A stretch of 64,000 bases of DNA from JAWKOK01 sp963848115 (GCA_963848115.1 CAWKCP010000035.1:123349-187348); one strand, 5' to 3'. Positions 7,963 to 17,646 are shown, counted from the stretch's first letter. Translations and numbers: made by a program. Notes: generated from the letters alone by a model not told the origin.

Positions 7963-8166
7963 ATGCGGAAGAGGCTAACAATCACCATTGACGAAAAAGT
8001 CTACGATGGCCTCCTCAAGATTCTCGGCAGCCAAGAAATCAGTCAATTCATTGAAGATTTGATTAGGCCACATGTGCTCGATCTCGACCTGGATTTTGCC
8101 TACGCCGAAATGGCAGCGGACGAGGAGCGGGAAGTAGAGGCGCAGATTTGGGTGGAGGGTTTTTGA
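7963..8166 (+). CDS. Antitoxin-like small protein, 67 aa
   Basis: AGGAGGGGAAAATC precedes the ATG. The N-terminus MRKRLTITIDEKVYDGLLKI is a typical ribbon-helix-helix opening (beta strand, then helix), followed by ISQFIEDLIRPHVL and an acidic tail. Such proteins are usually DNA-binding antitoxins of type II toxin-antitoxin pairs. No toxin gene follows: the next coding sequence is the convergent regulator. It is therefore an orphan antitoxin or a stand-alone regulator. Its last codons lie inside a 37-bp-arm palindrome that also encodes the end of the convergent gene, so both proteins end in VEGF. Confidence 0.65.
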   Translation: MRKRLTITIDEKVYDGLLKILGSQEISQFIEDLIRPHVLDLDLDFAYAEMAADEEREVEAQIWVEGF

Positions 8167-8225
8167 TCGATGTTTGGCGCACACGTCCACGTGTGCGCCA
8201 AACATCGATCAAAAACCCTCCACCC
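8150..8225. terminator. Perfect 37-bp-arm hairpin overlapping both gene ends
   Basis: The arms at 8150-8186 and 8189-8225 are perfect complements with only CC at the centre. The stop codons of the plus-strand 67-aa gene (8164-8166) and the minus-strand regulator (8209-8211) both lie inside the arms, each preceded by the same codons for VEGF. It acts as a bidirectional terminator by position. Confidence 0.8.
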
Positions 8226-11200
8226 CACTGTACCACGCTTTACTGGACGACAGGAACTTTGCACGCAACTCAACATCACTGACCTCATCAGCGATGGCCA
8301 AGACGATGGCGTTGGCTTCTTCCAGGAGCGAACGAGCACGTTGCTCGTTGTCCAATGCCCGACAGACCAAAGCCAGTCGGACACGCGTCTGCCAGGCGAT
8401 GGGCCGGCAGTCGATGGCGTCGGCCTCGTGCACTGCCTCGCTCAATTCGTGGGCGGCCTCTTCCCAACGTCCAAGCTTGGCCATGGCCGCACCGGTCAGT
8501 TCGTGGAAGAGCGCGATGTATTTGCGCGCCGACGTGCGCTGGGCCAGCGCTGCGCCTTTCGCCGCCAGCCTCAGAACCCGTTCGGCATCGTGGAGATGCA
8601 GGTGACAAAGCCCCTGGATGTGCAGGAGGCGAATGCGCCAGCGCCAGCCATGATAGCCGAAGTCGCCTGAATCCATCTGCTCTTCGATCTGCTCCAGTTC
8701 AACCAGCGCAATCGCCGGGCCGTCTACCTCCATCCGATCATGACAGACGTTGAGACGAGCGCTGATCTGTGGCTGCAGAGCATCCGCTCTCGACGCAATG
8801 GCGACGCCCTCTCGATCCAAAGCCAAGGCTCCAACATGATCGCCCAACTGAAAATGCAGCCAGCCGAGCATATTGGGAATCTGCAGCGCCATGGAAGCCA
8901 GGTCGATCTCTTCAGCCACCTGCCGGCAATGTTCGAAAGCAGTAAAGGCGGAGTCGAAGCGGCCCATGCCTCCATAGGCGCGGCCCAGGATGTTCCAGGT
9001 AAAGGCCACGCCCCCACGATCGGACGTCGTCTCGAGGTAGGCCAGGGCTGTCCGGGCCAGTGGGATCGCTCTGGCGAACTCGCCGCGCTGGGCATGCAGA
9101 AAGGCCAGATCGGCCTGGGTACGCGCTTCACGCAAATAGTTTTTCGTCTCACGGGCGATGGTCAGCGCCCGCTCAATCAGATCGAGTTCGGTGTCCAGAT
9201 CGCCCCGGTGGCTGTGGAGCTGGCCAAGCAGCGACAGGCTCTGGCAGACGGTAGACTGGTCGCCGATGCGCTCGGCGAGCGCCAGCGCGGAGCGTACAGA
9301 TCCCTCGGCCAACTCGGGCTCAGGTATCGCTACCAGCAGATCCGCTTGTAGATAGAGCAGCCGCGGACGCAGCGGATGGTCGGGATCGTCGAGCAACGCC
9401 AACGCCCGGTCGATGTCAGTCAGCGCCTCATGCCGCCGGCCCAGTAGGAAGCGCGTACTGGCCAGCCCGAAGAGTCCGCGTGCAGATCGCTCCTGATCGG
9501 GGGCAAGCTCGTGTGCACGACTGAAATAAGTGACGGCCTGCGCCGTCGCCCAATTGTCCAGCGCTTGGTCTCCGGCGACCAGATAGTGGTCCACTGCTGC
9601 GTCAGGCAATCCGGCGCGCTCGTAGTGATCGGCAAGTTGTCCGGCCAGTTCGCTGTGGCTGCGTGGGTGGAGCTGCAACAACGCCTCGGCCACGCGCCGG
9701 TGCAGCAGACGGCGTCGCGCCCTGCTCAACCCCGCATAGACGACGTCGCGCAGCCGGTCATGGCTGAAGTCGTAGGCGTCGCCGCTCGTCTCCTGGACGA
9801 TGCGTCGCTTCCACAACTCCTCCAGCCCCAAGACGACTTCATCTTCATCGCTGTCCGCCGGCCGCAGCCAGCAACTCAAAGTGAAAGGCGCGGCCGATCA
9901 CTGCGGCCAGCCCGGCGATCTCTTGGGCCTCGGGCGAAAGCTGGGCAAGACGTTCCCGCATCATGGCCTGGATATTGGACGGCAATTGGACGGTCGTTTG
10001 GGGTGGTTCAGCAACGGGTTTCCGCCGGCGACTTGTCTGCGCCCGCGCGCATGGTTTCTACCACAAAGAGCGGATTGCCGCCCGTGTCGGCAAAGAGCCG
10101 GGCCGCATCATCCGGCTGCATGACCTCGTCCAAAAATTCTTGGCCCAGGGCCTCTGTCTCCGCCTGATTTAGCGGCCCCAACATCAACTCGGTCAACGGC
10201 TGGGAGCGACGCAGTTGACTGAGCCAGTCGTGGATCGGGTGGGCACGCATCGATCTCATTGTCGCGGAAGGTGCAGAGCAGAAGCAGCCGCGAGTTGGGG
10301 AAGAGACGCACGCCATCCAGTTCGGCGAAGCGCAGACAGTAATGGAGCCAGGTCAGCGTCTCACCATCGCACCACTGCACGTCGTCGAGCACCAGCAGCA
10401 GAGGCTGATCGCCGGCAAACAGGGCCTGGGCCAGGGCGGTGTAGAGGCGATGGCGCTGCCAGCTCTCGGTGAAGGGCTGGGGCATGGGCAGATCGGGGTG
10501 CTGATCCAGCAACTCCGGCAGCAGGCGGGCGACTTCCGTCAACCAGGCATCGCCCAGCCGCTCCAGGTTGGCAAAGATCTGCGGGGTGCGCAGCCAGTCG
10601 CTGATGGGTGCATAGGCCAGCCCGCCTTCCGCCGCATAGGCCCGCGCGTGGGCGGTGGCGAAACCCTGGCGTTCGGCCCAGTTGACCAACTCTTCGGCCA
10701 GACGTGTCTTGCCGATGCCCGCGTCGCCTGCCAGCACGACCACCTGGACCGGTCGCTGTTGCAAGCCCTGCCAGCAAGCACGCAGCGTCGACCATTCCGC
10801 CTGCCGCCCGATCAGGCGTGAGGCAATCCCGGCCGCCGACGCGTCGATGAGGGTCGCTGCGGCTTTCTGCCGGCTGCGCATCCAGCGACAACAATTGGGC
10901 GTGGGTTGCCTGGATCTGCTCGTTGGGCTCCACGCCCAGTTCGCGCAGCAAGAGTGTGGCGCAGGTGTGATAGACACGCAGCGCCCGCGCCCGATCCCCT
11001 TGCAGTGCGTGCAGCCGCATCAGACGCAGATAGCCCGCCTCGTGCAATGGATCATGGCTGAGGGTGCGCTGGGCGACGCTGACAGCCGCACCGTAGTCCC
11101 GCTGCTGCTCCATGAAGATCGACCAGGTCGATCCAGAGCGTCCATGTAGGCCTGGCGTAGTTGCTCGCGCAGGGGCATGATCCAGTCGGCGTAGCAGCCG

Positions 11201-11619
11201 GGCAGCAGCTCACCGGCGTAAAGGGCGACGGCCTTTTCCAAGTGCCGGCGCACGGCTGCCGGGCTTGCCTCAGCCTGGGCCGTGGCGATCTCCGCCGTAA
11301 ATTGCGTGACATCGACCGAACAGGGCGCATCTGCCCGCCACATCAACTGTTGACGCTCGACCTGGATCAGGGCGTCGGCGTCGGGCAGGCGACGCCGTAG
11401 CATCAGCAATGCCTTGCGCAGATTGGTGCGCGCCTGCGGGTCGTTGGAGTCGGGCCAGAGCTGATAGGCGATCTCGACGCGGGGGACGGGGATGCCGGGG
11501 CGGGTGGCCAGATAGGCGAGCACTTCTTCCAGGCGCGCCTGTCCCAGGGTGACCGGTTGGCCACTTTGAACAAGCTGAAAAAGACCCAGAAGTCGAAGCG
11601 TATCGTGCGGCACGGGCAT
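8209..11619 (-). CDS. SARP-type regulator with AAA and TPR domains, six frameshifts
   Basis: It starts at the ATG at 11619. The corrected product has a winged-helix OmpR-like domain (about 1-95, with LWPDSNDPQARTNLRKAL) and a BTAD domain (about 96-250). An AAA ATPase follows with Walker A GDAGIGKTRL and Walker B LLLVLDDVQW, and then a long TPR array (about 640-1134). This is the AfsR/SARP layout: a transcription activator gated by nucleotide and ligand. The frame breaks near 11126, 11110, 10865, 10250, 10017 and 9860. Deleting one base at each, mostly in short homopolymers, restores one 1134-aa protein, and the total length becomes a multiple of three. It is the likely activator of the genes carrying 11-bp-spaced GAAACG repeats at 4.9-7.6 kb. 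Confidence 0.8.
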
Positions 11620-11764
11620 GCCTCATCCGGTGGCGTAGGGTGGCCGGTGACCAAACCGGTCAAAGAAGTGGGCAGAGTCATGCCTGTGCATGATACCGTT
11701 GGTTGTGCTGTCGGTCAATGGTGACTCAAACGTCCTGTCACTACTGTTTGATCATTTGCTCAGT

Positions 11765-11830
11765 GGTTTATGCCAGAGACGCCGCGTAAAGATGTTGATC
11801 AGCGGCGGGCGCGGATTCTCGTTCACACAG
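11765..11830 (-). pseudogene. Truncated remnant of the 62-aa SARP-regulon gene
   Basis: The minus strand encodes ENPRPPLINIFTRRLWHKPLS, which aligns with RSPPTNIFTLRLWHEPLSEG of the 4668-4856 gene and then stops. The DNA upstream also matches: GATGTACGAAGTATAGGGCG here against CAATGTACGCAGTCTAGAGC there. Two thirds of the coding region is missing. Confidence 0.65.
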
Positions 11831-11933
11831 ATCCTCTTTTGGCTTGAAAGTCACGTGACGGGTGTTTCGGGCGGCGATGTACGAAGTATAGGGCGTGGCG
11901 CGCTTTTTAAGGCGTTTCCAAAGAAATAATGGT

Positions 11934-11998
11934 CCACGAAGGCGCACGAAGAAACACGAAGAAAACCAATCTTCGTGTGATTTCGTGTCCCTTCGTGG
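11934..11998. repeat. Imperfect hairpin built of CACGAAG units
   Basis: The arms at 11934-11961 and 11971-11998 pair over most of 28 bases. Each arm is itself a series of CACGAA-like units about 10 bases apart. It is of the dispersed intergenic-repeat type. Confidence 0.5.
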
Positions 11999-12035
11999 AT
12001 GACTATTTTCCTGCATTGGCCTAAGCGCTTCTTAG

Positions 12036-12158
12036 TACGACAACCGTACTTGGGCCAGACGTCGGATTTCGGCCACATGTCGCCTCTGGTAGACTGCCTG
12101 GCAATCGGCCTGCCTCAGGCACCGAAACGGGTCAAAATCGCTAAGTACGGTTGTCGTA
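12036..12158. repeat. Inverted repeat TACGACAACCGTACTT
   Basis: The 16-base sequence at 12036-12051 recurs as its exact reverse complement at 12143-12158, with a 91-base spacer. It lies downstream of the metal ABC operon. The core CAACCGTAC also occurs in the palindrome at 7656-7669. Confidence 0.5.
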
Positions 12159-12247
12159 GTTGACCCTCGAATCCAAAGACATTGGGCATATTGATGGTTC
12201 GGCGCTTCCAGGAAGGTGACGGCAGTCGCCCATTCGCGGCCGGCCAG

Positions 12248-13099
12248 TTAGCCTATATGCGTGTGCAACATGCGCTGCTGCGCCCGCTTCTGCAGCGAGG
12301 TGATGGCCAACACCGCAGCAAAGAGCGTGGCCTGCGAGAGCACAATGGTTGCGCCTGAAGCAACGTCGATGTAGTAACTGAGATACATGCCGGCAAAGCC
12401 GGTTAGCGCGCCGATGGTCGTGGAGAGCAGAATGATGCGATTGAAGCTATCGGTGAGCAGCCGGGCGGTGATGGCCGGTATGACCAACGCCGCGGCAATC
12501 AGGGTGACGCCGAGGATCTGTAGCGCAGCGATGAGCGTGGCAGCCAGCAGCAGGGCAAAGAGCGTGTCGATCCAGGGTGTGCGTACGCCGTAGATCTGGG
12601 CCACTTCGGCGTCAAACGTTGTGAAGAGCAACTGTCGATAGACGAAGAAGATCGACAGAGCCACCAAAACACAGACGGCTGCGATGATCAAAACATCTGT
12701 TCTCGTGACGCCCAAGATGTTGCCGAAGAGCGCGGCATCGAACGAGCGTGTGAAGCTACGATAGCGGCTGATCAGGGCGACGCCCACGGCGAAGCTGGCC
12801 GTTGTGATGACGCCGATGGCTGCATCGGCATTGATCTGGGTCTTGCGTACGGTCTGGTTGATAAGCAGCGCGGCAAGAAAGCCCCATAGGCCGGCGCCCA
12901 GATAGAAATTCCACTGCAAAACGTAGGCGACTACCGCCCCGCCAAAGATGGCATGGGAGAGGCCGTGGCCGATGTAGCTCATGCCCCGCAGCACGATGTA
13001 GACCCCGATCAGACCGCAGAGCGCCCCGGCCAATACCGCGGCGATGGTCCCGTTGCGAAAAAACTCAAACTGAAACGGTTCGATCAACAATTCGATCAT
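12248..13099 (-). CDS. Metal (Zn/Mn) ABC transporter permease, 283 aa
   Basis: The start MIELLIEPFQFEFF is preceded by AAAAGGAGG. The protein has eight or nine hydrophobic segments typical of the ZnuB/MntB (ABC-3) family, with GMSYIGHGLSHAIFGG near residue 40 and a C-terminal DVASGATIVLSQA. It forms the membrane channel for the ATPase and binding protein encoded just upstream. Its first 35 bases overlap the end of the ATPase gene, indicating translational coupling. Zinc or manganese is the likely substrate; the sequence does not decide which. The tail KRAQQRMLHTHIG has two histidines. Confidence 0.88.
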   Translation of the reverse strand: MIELLIEPFQFEFFRNGTIAAVLAGALCGLIGVYIVLRGMSYIGHGLSHAIFGGAVVAYVLQWNFYLGAGLWGFLAALLINQTVRKTQINADAAIGVITTASFAVGVALISRYRSFTRSFDAALFGNILGVTRTDVLIIAAVCVLVALSIFFVYRQLLFTTFDAEVAQIYGVRTPWIDTLFALLLAATLIAALQILGVTLIAAALVIPAITARLLTDSFNRIILLSTTIGALTGFAGMYLSYYIDVASGATIVLSQATLFAAVLAITSLQKRAQQRMLHTHIG

Positions 13100-13973
13100 C
13101 ACAGGCCTCCTTTTCATTCTGCATGGTTCCCGGCTGGGCAACTTCCTCATCGGCTCCAAGCACCTGATGCCCCAGCACAGGATCCACCACGACGTCCTCC
13201 AGCTTGTGATGATGCGGTTTTTGATGGACGAGCAACATGCCATTGTGCTGGATGACCTGCATGTTGCCCCGGTAGGTCTCTGTGAGAATTTCAGAAGTGA
13301 AGACCTGGTCTGTCTTGCCCTGGGCAATGACGCGCCGGTTGAGACAGATGGCCCAGGGAATGTGGGCCGCGGCCATATTGAGATCGTGGGTTGTCATCAA
13401 GATGGTCATGCCCTGGCTGTTGAGATCGAGCAACAAGTGGAGCATCTTCTCCGCCGTCTGCATGTCTACGCCCGATGTGGGTTCATCGAGCACCAGCAGA
13501 TCCGGTCGCGCCACGAGTGCTCGCGCCAGGAAGACACGCTGTTGTTGTCCCCCCGAGAGATTGCGGATATGGTTGGATCGTAGATGCTCGATCTGTAGGT
13601 GGGCCAGCACCTCGGCCACAGCGGCCCTGTCCCCACGGCTGGGCCACGGCCAGAGCCGGGCTTGGCGGACCTGCCCCATGAGCACGACCTGTTCCACCGT
13701 CACCGGGAAGTTCCAATCAATGGTCTCGACCTGGGGCACATAGGAGACACGGGGCGCGGGACGCCCTTTGAGCGCCTTTCCGGCAATGAGCACCTCGCCA
13801 CGCGTGGGCGACAGCGCGCCGAGGGTCAGACGCAGTAAGCTTGTCTTCCCCGCTCCGCTGGGTCCGACCACGCCGGCGAACTGACCCGGATGAAGGTGTA
13901 GGTTGATATCGTTGAGTACGGGCGTGCTGCCGTATCCAAACGCCACATCACGCAATTCGATTTGAGGTTCCAT
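13065..13973 (-). CDS. Metal (Zn/Mn) ABC transporter ATP-binding protein, 302 aa
   Basis: It has Walker A GPSGAGKTS (about residue 38), Q-loop YVPQVETIDWNFP, signature LSGGQQQR and Walker B LLVLDEPTSG, all typical of ZnuC/MntB-type ATPases (the VPQ-DWNFP segment is characteristic). The C-terminal extension of about 60 residues is His-rich (HQKPHHHKLED), longer than usual, and could bind the transported metal. It sits between the binding protein and the permease and overlaps the permease start by 35 bp. It energises import at the cytoplasmic face. Confidence 0.9.
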   Translation of the reverse strand: MEPQIELRDVAFGYGSTPVLNDINLHLHPGQFAGVVGPSGAGKTSLLRLTLGALSPTRGEVLIAGKALKGRPAPRVSYVPQVETIDWNFPVTVEQVVLMGQVRQARLWPWPSRGDRAAVAEVLAHLQIEHLRSNHIRNLSGGQQQRVFLARALVARPDLLVLDEPTSGVDMQTAEKMLHLLLDLNSQGMTILMTTHDLNMAAAHIPWAICLNRRVIAQGKTDQVFTSEILTETYRGNMQVIQHNGMLLVHQKPHHHKLEDVVVDPVLGHQVLGADEEVAQPGTMQNEKEACDDRIVDRTVSV

Positions 13974-13984
13974 GACGCTCCGGA

Positions 13985-15019
13985 TTAATCCTGGACCTGG
14001 TCGACGGCGGTGTCTTCGCCGGGAATGTTGCTTGTGTCGACCGACGTAATCAGCGCCGGGTCGCCGCCCAGGGCTTCGGCCATAATGCGCACATTCTCGA
14101 CCATCATGCCCACGTACGAATGATTGGCATCCCCGGGGGCCCCGGGCAGATCGTCATCTCGTAGGGTGTCGACATAGGCGACACCGGCCTCCTTGGCGAT
14201 CTGATCGAGCACAGGCGACGGGAAGACTTCCGAGCCAAAGATGGCGGGCGCTTCGGCCTCGCGTAACTGCGTGATCAGGTCGGCCACCTCCCGCGCGGAC
14301 GGCTCCGCGAAATCGGCCGGCTGAATGGCTCCGATAACCGTTGTGCCGTAGCGGGGCGAGAAGTAGGCCCATGAATCATGGTAGGTGAGTAGTTGGCGAT
14401 TCTCCGGCGGAATCGACTCAATCGCCGCTTGGATGGCTCTGTCCAATTCATTGATGCGGGCCTCAAAGGCCGCATAGTTGCTCGCATACGCGTCCGCATT
14501 ATCGGGATCTCGCTCACTCAACTTGTCGCGCACAATCTCTGCATAGCGTAACGCATAGATTGGATTCGGCCAGAGATGCGGGTTCGGACTACCGGCCGCG
14601 GCTGGAAAAGAGAAGTCAAAGATGTGCTCGTCGGGTGTGATCGTCATGTCGCCCAGCAGCACGATCTCTGTGTCGTCCCCCTTATTGGCCTCGGCCAGCC
14701 GCAGCGTCGGTTCTTCAAGATTTAGACCATTGATGAAGATAAGATCGGCTTCGGCCAGGGCGCGCGCATCGGAAGGAGCCGGCTCAAAGGTATGTGAATT
14801 GACCCCCTCGGGCACGATGCCGCTCAGGACAATGTGCTCCCCGCCGATATTGTAGACGATGTTCGTGACGGGTGACACCGTGGAGACAACATGTAATTTC
14901 CCTGTATCGTCGCCGGCAGGATCATCAGTGCTCGAATCGGTAGGCGTACTACAGGCAGCGGCCAGGAGCGCAATCAGAACGAAAACCAGAAGATGAAATC
15001 GATTACGGCTAGTATGCAT
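13985..15019 (-). CDS. Metal (Zn/Mn) ABC transporter binding lipoprotein, 344 aa
   Basis: The signal peptide ends in the lipobox LLAAAC at about residue 23, so it is a lipid-anchored TroA/ZnuA-type binding protein. It shows VSTVSPVTNIVYNIGG, GVNSHTFEPAPSDARAL (a metal-ligand histidine) and LTYHDSWAYFSPRYG (a second ligand region). It lacks the long His/Asp-rich loop of many zinc-specific ZnuA proteins, which leaves manganese possible. It is the first gene of a three-gene operon, with the ATPase 11 bp downstream. No obvious Zur-type palindrome was seen in the 180 bp upstream. Confidence 0.88.
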   Translation of the reverse strand: MHTSRNRFHLLVFVLIALLAAACSTPTDSSTDDPAGDDTGKLHVVSTVSPVTNIVYNIGGEHIVLSGIVPEGVNSHTFEPAPSDARALAEADLIFINGLNLEEPTLRLAEANKGDDTEIVLLGDMTITPDEHIFDFSFPAAAGSPNPHLWPNPIYALRYAEIVRDKLSERDPDNADAYASNYAAFEARINELDRAIQAAIESIPPENRQLLTYHDSWAYFSPRYGTTVIGAIQPADFAEPSAREVADLITQLREAEAPAIFGSEVFPSPVLDQIAKEAGVAYVDTLRDDDLPGAPGDANHSYVGMMVENVRIMAEALGGDPALITSVDTSNIPGEDTAVDQVQD

Positions 15020-15199
15020 CGGTCTTGTTTGTTCCCTTCAAATATCGAATGGTTTGTATCTCGTAGCAGGGATGATTTTCTTCCTTTTCACGCCGGCTGT
15101 CTGTCTGAGTTCTCACAATGACGACCCAGTTTACCTCTTTATCCGGAATCTGGATGCAATCATCCGGTCTCTTCGCCGGCCCTTGTCTACAATGGAACA

Positions 15200-16081
15200 A
15201 TGAAAAAGAGCCAGTGGATTGCCCTTGAGACGGTAGAAGCGCCGCTCTCGCTACATATTCGGGAGTGGCCGGCAGCAATGCAATCATCCGATCCGCCCTT
15301 CGTTCTGCTTCATGGTTTGGCCAGCAATGCACGCACCTGGGATGCAGTCGCTGCTCATCTGTCGGAAGCGGGCCAGCGTGTGATCGCGGTTGACCAACGG
15401 GGTCATGGTCTTTCTGACAAACCAGAAGACGGCTATGACTTTGACATGGTTGTCGGCGACCTGAGAATGTTGCTCGATGCATTGGAGATCGACCAGGCAA
15501 TCGTGATCGGCCAATCCTGGGGCGGCAATGTGGTCCTTGCCTTTGGCGCAGCGCACCCTGAACGCGTGCATGGGCTCGGTTTCGTGGATGGCGGCTACAT
15601 CGATCTACAGATGCGACCCGATAACACCTGGGAAACGGTTGAGCGCAATCTCAAGCCGCCCTCTCTAATGGGCATGGCCGCGGTCGATCTGGCCGAGCGC
15701 ATGAGAAATGCGCATTCGGACTGGACTCAGGCCGGCATTGACGCAACGATGGCTAACTTCGAAATCCTGTCTGACGGTACGATTCGTCCATGGCTCACAC
15801 TTGAAAACCATATGCGTATCCTACGCGCACTGTGGGAGCAGCGCCCGAGCATGATCTATCCGCAGATCGGTCTACCGGTCTACATCGCAGTGGCCGAAAG
15901 CAACGCCGATACGGATTGGGCGACAGTCAAACGAGCGCAGGTCACGGCTGCCGAGGCAGGGCTGAGCAGAGTTCGAGTTGAAATCTTTCCCGAAACGGAT
16001 CACGATATTCACGTCCACCGGCCTGTGCAACTGGCGACTGCGTTCCTGAGGGAACTGGAGACCGGTATTTGGGCCGGTTGA
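15200..16081 (+). CDS. Alpha/beta hydrolase, 293 aa
   Basis: This is a classical alpha/beta-hydrolase fold: oxyanion motif LLHGLASNARTW (about 35), DQRGHGLSDKP (about 75), nucleophile elbow GQSWGG (about 105) and a late histidine in ETDHDIHVHRP. Catalytic Ser and His are visible; the acid is probably the Asp in the strand before ETDHD. The substrate cannot be deduced. It could be an esterase, lactonase or haloperoxidase-like enzyme. It is divergent from the metal ABC operon, sharing a 180-bp promoter region. An in-frame upstream ATG is followed at once by a stop, which supports the chosen start. Confidence 0.8.
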   Translation: MKKSQWIALETVEAPLSLHIREWPAAMQSSDPPFVLLHGLASNARTWDAVAAHLSEAGQRVIAVDQRGHGLSDKPEDGYDFDMVVGDLRMLLDALEIDQAIVIGQSWGGNVVLAFGAAHPERVHGLGFVDGGYIDLQMRPDNTWETVERNLKPPSLMGMAAVDLAERMRNAHSDWTQAGIDATMANFEILSDGTIRPWLTLENHMRILRALWEQRPSMIYPQIGLPVYIAVAESNADTDWATVKRAQVTAAEAGLSRVRVEIFPETDHDIHVHRPVQLATAFLRELETGIWAG

Positions 16082-16544
16082 GTTAGGTAGACGCGCAGCT
16101 CGCTCAGCTGCTGGGAAGGGCCTTTTGCCAAAGATGACTCTACTGCAAAAAGGTCTGATTCACCACCGAGGCACGGAGGAGGGCACAGAGACCACAGAGG
16201 AAAGACGGGGAAAAATGCTCTTCATCTGCGTTTAGCGTTCGACTGAGCTCACGCCGAAGTCTTTGTCCATCTGTGGCTCCACTGCAAAAGAGGGATTGGA
16301 CACGAATTAACACAAATTTACACGGATTTTTCCACTGGCGTCCCGCTATGTTTCGTGACGATTCGTGTCCAAAAAAGGCTTCTTGCAGTAGAGTCATCTG
16401 TGGCTAATTTCCTGTCCTTGCAGCAGAGTCATTCGTGTCCACAACTCGTCCATGATTTTCACTGTGACCTATCCTTTTTTTTATCTGTGTAAATCTGTGG
16501 CAAAGGTTTGCCGCAGAAGGTCACCCGCAAATAGGAGTATTCGA
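16082..16544. repeat. Intergenic repeat-rich region
   Basis: This 463-bp space has no gene. GACTCTACTGCAAAAAGG (from 16137) returns inverted as CTTCTTGCAGTAGAGTC (16379-16395). Between them are ACACGAATTAACACAAATTT and CCTCTGTGG-type phrases, and similar wording occurs at 58533-58566. It looks like nested dispersed intergenic repeats. Confidence 0.55.
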
Positions 16545-17618
16545 ATGACTGCCAAACCCGGACCTATCGTTTTGCTGGGTTCCGGCGAAACCTCGCCTAG
16601 CATCCGGAAAGTATATGACGATCTGTTTCAGCGGTTTGAGCCACCGGTTAACGTTTCCATCTTGGAGACGCCGGCGGGATTCGAACCGAATTCCGACTAT
16701 GTTGCAGATCAAATTGGCGCCTACCTCGAGAAGCGCCTGCAGAATCATCGGCCGGCAATCTCAATCATCCCCGCTCGCAAACGGGGCACGGAATTCAGTC
16801 CTGACAACCCCGACTTGTTGGCGCCGATGTACGATGCTGATCTCTTGCTAATGGGGCCGGGCAGTCCGACATATGCTGCGCGCCAGCTGAGCAACAGTAT
16901 CGCCTGGCAGACGTTGCAGGCCTGTCAACGGCTGGGCATGGCCATTGTCTTTGCCAGCGCTACGACGATTGCCTCGAGCCGCTACGTATTGCCCGTGTAT
17001 GAGATCTACAAAGTTGGCGATGATCTTCATTGGCAGGATGGACTCGACTTCTTTGCTCCCTATGGGCTCAATCTGGTCTTTGTCCCTCATTGGAACAACA
17101 ACGACGGCGGCAAGGTATTGGACACCAGCCACTGCTATATTGGCGCAGAACGCTATGAGCAGATGATCGCTCTGTTGCCGGATGATGACTCTGTAGAGCG
17201 GACAATCGTGGGCATTGATGAGAACACGGCACTGATTTTTGAGCCTGCAGACGGGCTATGTTCCGTTCAAGGCGTCGGCGGTGTAACGTTGATACGCCAG
17301 GGTGAGGAGCTACGCTTCGAATCCGGAGACCAGTTTGGTATTGACAAGTTGGGGGCGTTTCGAATGGCTGCCGACCACGCCGGTATTGCTGAAACGATTT
17401 GGCAAGAGACCCAGGAGCAGCTGCGCATACGCAGGGAGGAGGCCGCAAAAGTGGCCGGCGCGCCCGACGATATCGTGGTGCTGGTGGATGCTCGAGAAGC
17501 CGCTCGCCAAGGTCAGGATTGGGCGACCGCCGATCGCCTGCGTGGTGAAATCGAAAGCGCCGGATGGCAGCTGCTGGATACGGCTGACGGTCCAATTTTG
17601 AAGGCGCAATCGGAGTGA
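16545..17618 (+). CDS. Cyanophycinase-like class I amidotransferase-fold protein, 357 aa
   Basis: The start MTAKPGPIVLLGSGETS follows AGGAG; an upstream in-frame start would add a non-conserved hydrophobic stretch. Residues 1-270 resemble the S51/cyanophycinase-like fold: GSGETSPSIRKVYDD, MGPGSPTYAARQL, FASATTIASSRYVLPVYEIYKVGDD and VPHWNNNDGG. The last 60 residues (VLVDAREAARQGQDWATADRLRGEIESAG) resemble the C-terminal helical domain of cysteinyl-tRNA synthetase, an uncommon appendage. The usual S51 nucleophile context is altered (FASATT), so peptidase activity is uncertain. It is a single gene upstream of glnA. A link to nitrogen storage is possible but unproven. Confidence 0.65.
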   Translation: MTAKPGPIVLLGSGETSPSIRKVYDDLFQRFEPPVNVSILETPAGFEPNSDYVADQIGAYLEKRLQNHRPAISIIPARKRGTEFSPDNPDLLAPMYDADLLLMGPGSPTYAARQLSNSIAWQTLQACQRLGMAIVFASATTIASSRYVLPVYEIYKVGDDLHWQDGLDFFAPYGLNLVFVPHWNNNDGGKVLDTSHCYIGAERYEQMIALLPDDDSVERTIVGIDENTALIFEPADGLCSVQGVGGVTLIRQGEELRFESGDQFGIDKLGAFRMAADHAGIAETIWQETQEQLRIRREEAAKVAGAPDDIVVLVDAREAARQGQDWATADRLRGEIESAGWQLLDTADGPILKAQSE

Positions 17619-17631
17619 GCGTCAGTCTAGT

Positions 17632-17646
17632 TGTGCAAGTTGCACA
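17632..17646. promoter_or_regulatory. Palindrome TGTGCAAGTTGCACA upstream of glnA
   Basis: A perfect 7+1+7 palindrome lies 210 bases before the glnA start and just after the previous stop. It is of operator size and symmetry. The binding protein is unknown. Confidence 0.35.

Larger units (their letters stand above)
11620..12247. other. Intergenic, 628 bp, with gene remnant and inverted repeats
   Basis: This space lies upstream of the SARP regulator and beyond the 3' end of the metal-transporter operon. It holds a truncated copy of the 62-aa gene (11765-11830), a homologous copy of that gene's upstream region (about 11838-11930), a 28-bp-arm imperfect hairpin (11934-11998) and a widely spaced inverted repeat (12036-12158). 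No intact gene was seen. Confidence 0.6.

Noticed and set aside
7963..8166. Complete toxin-antitoxin pair
   Set aside because: Only the antitoxin-like gene is present; the next gene is the convergent SARP regulator and no toxin frame fits in between.
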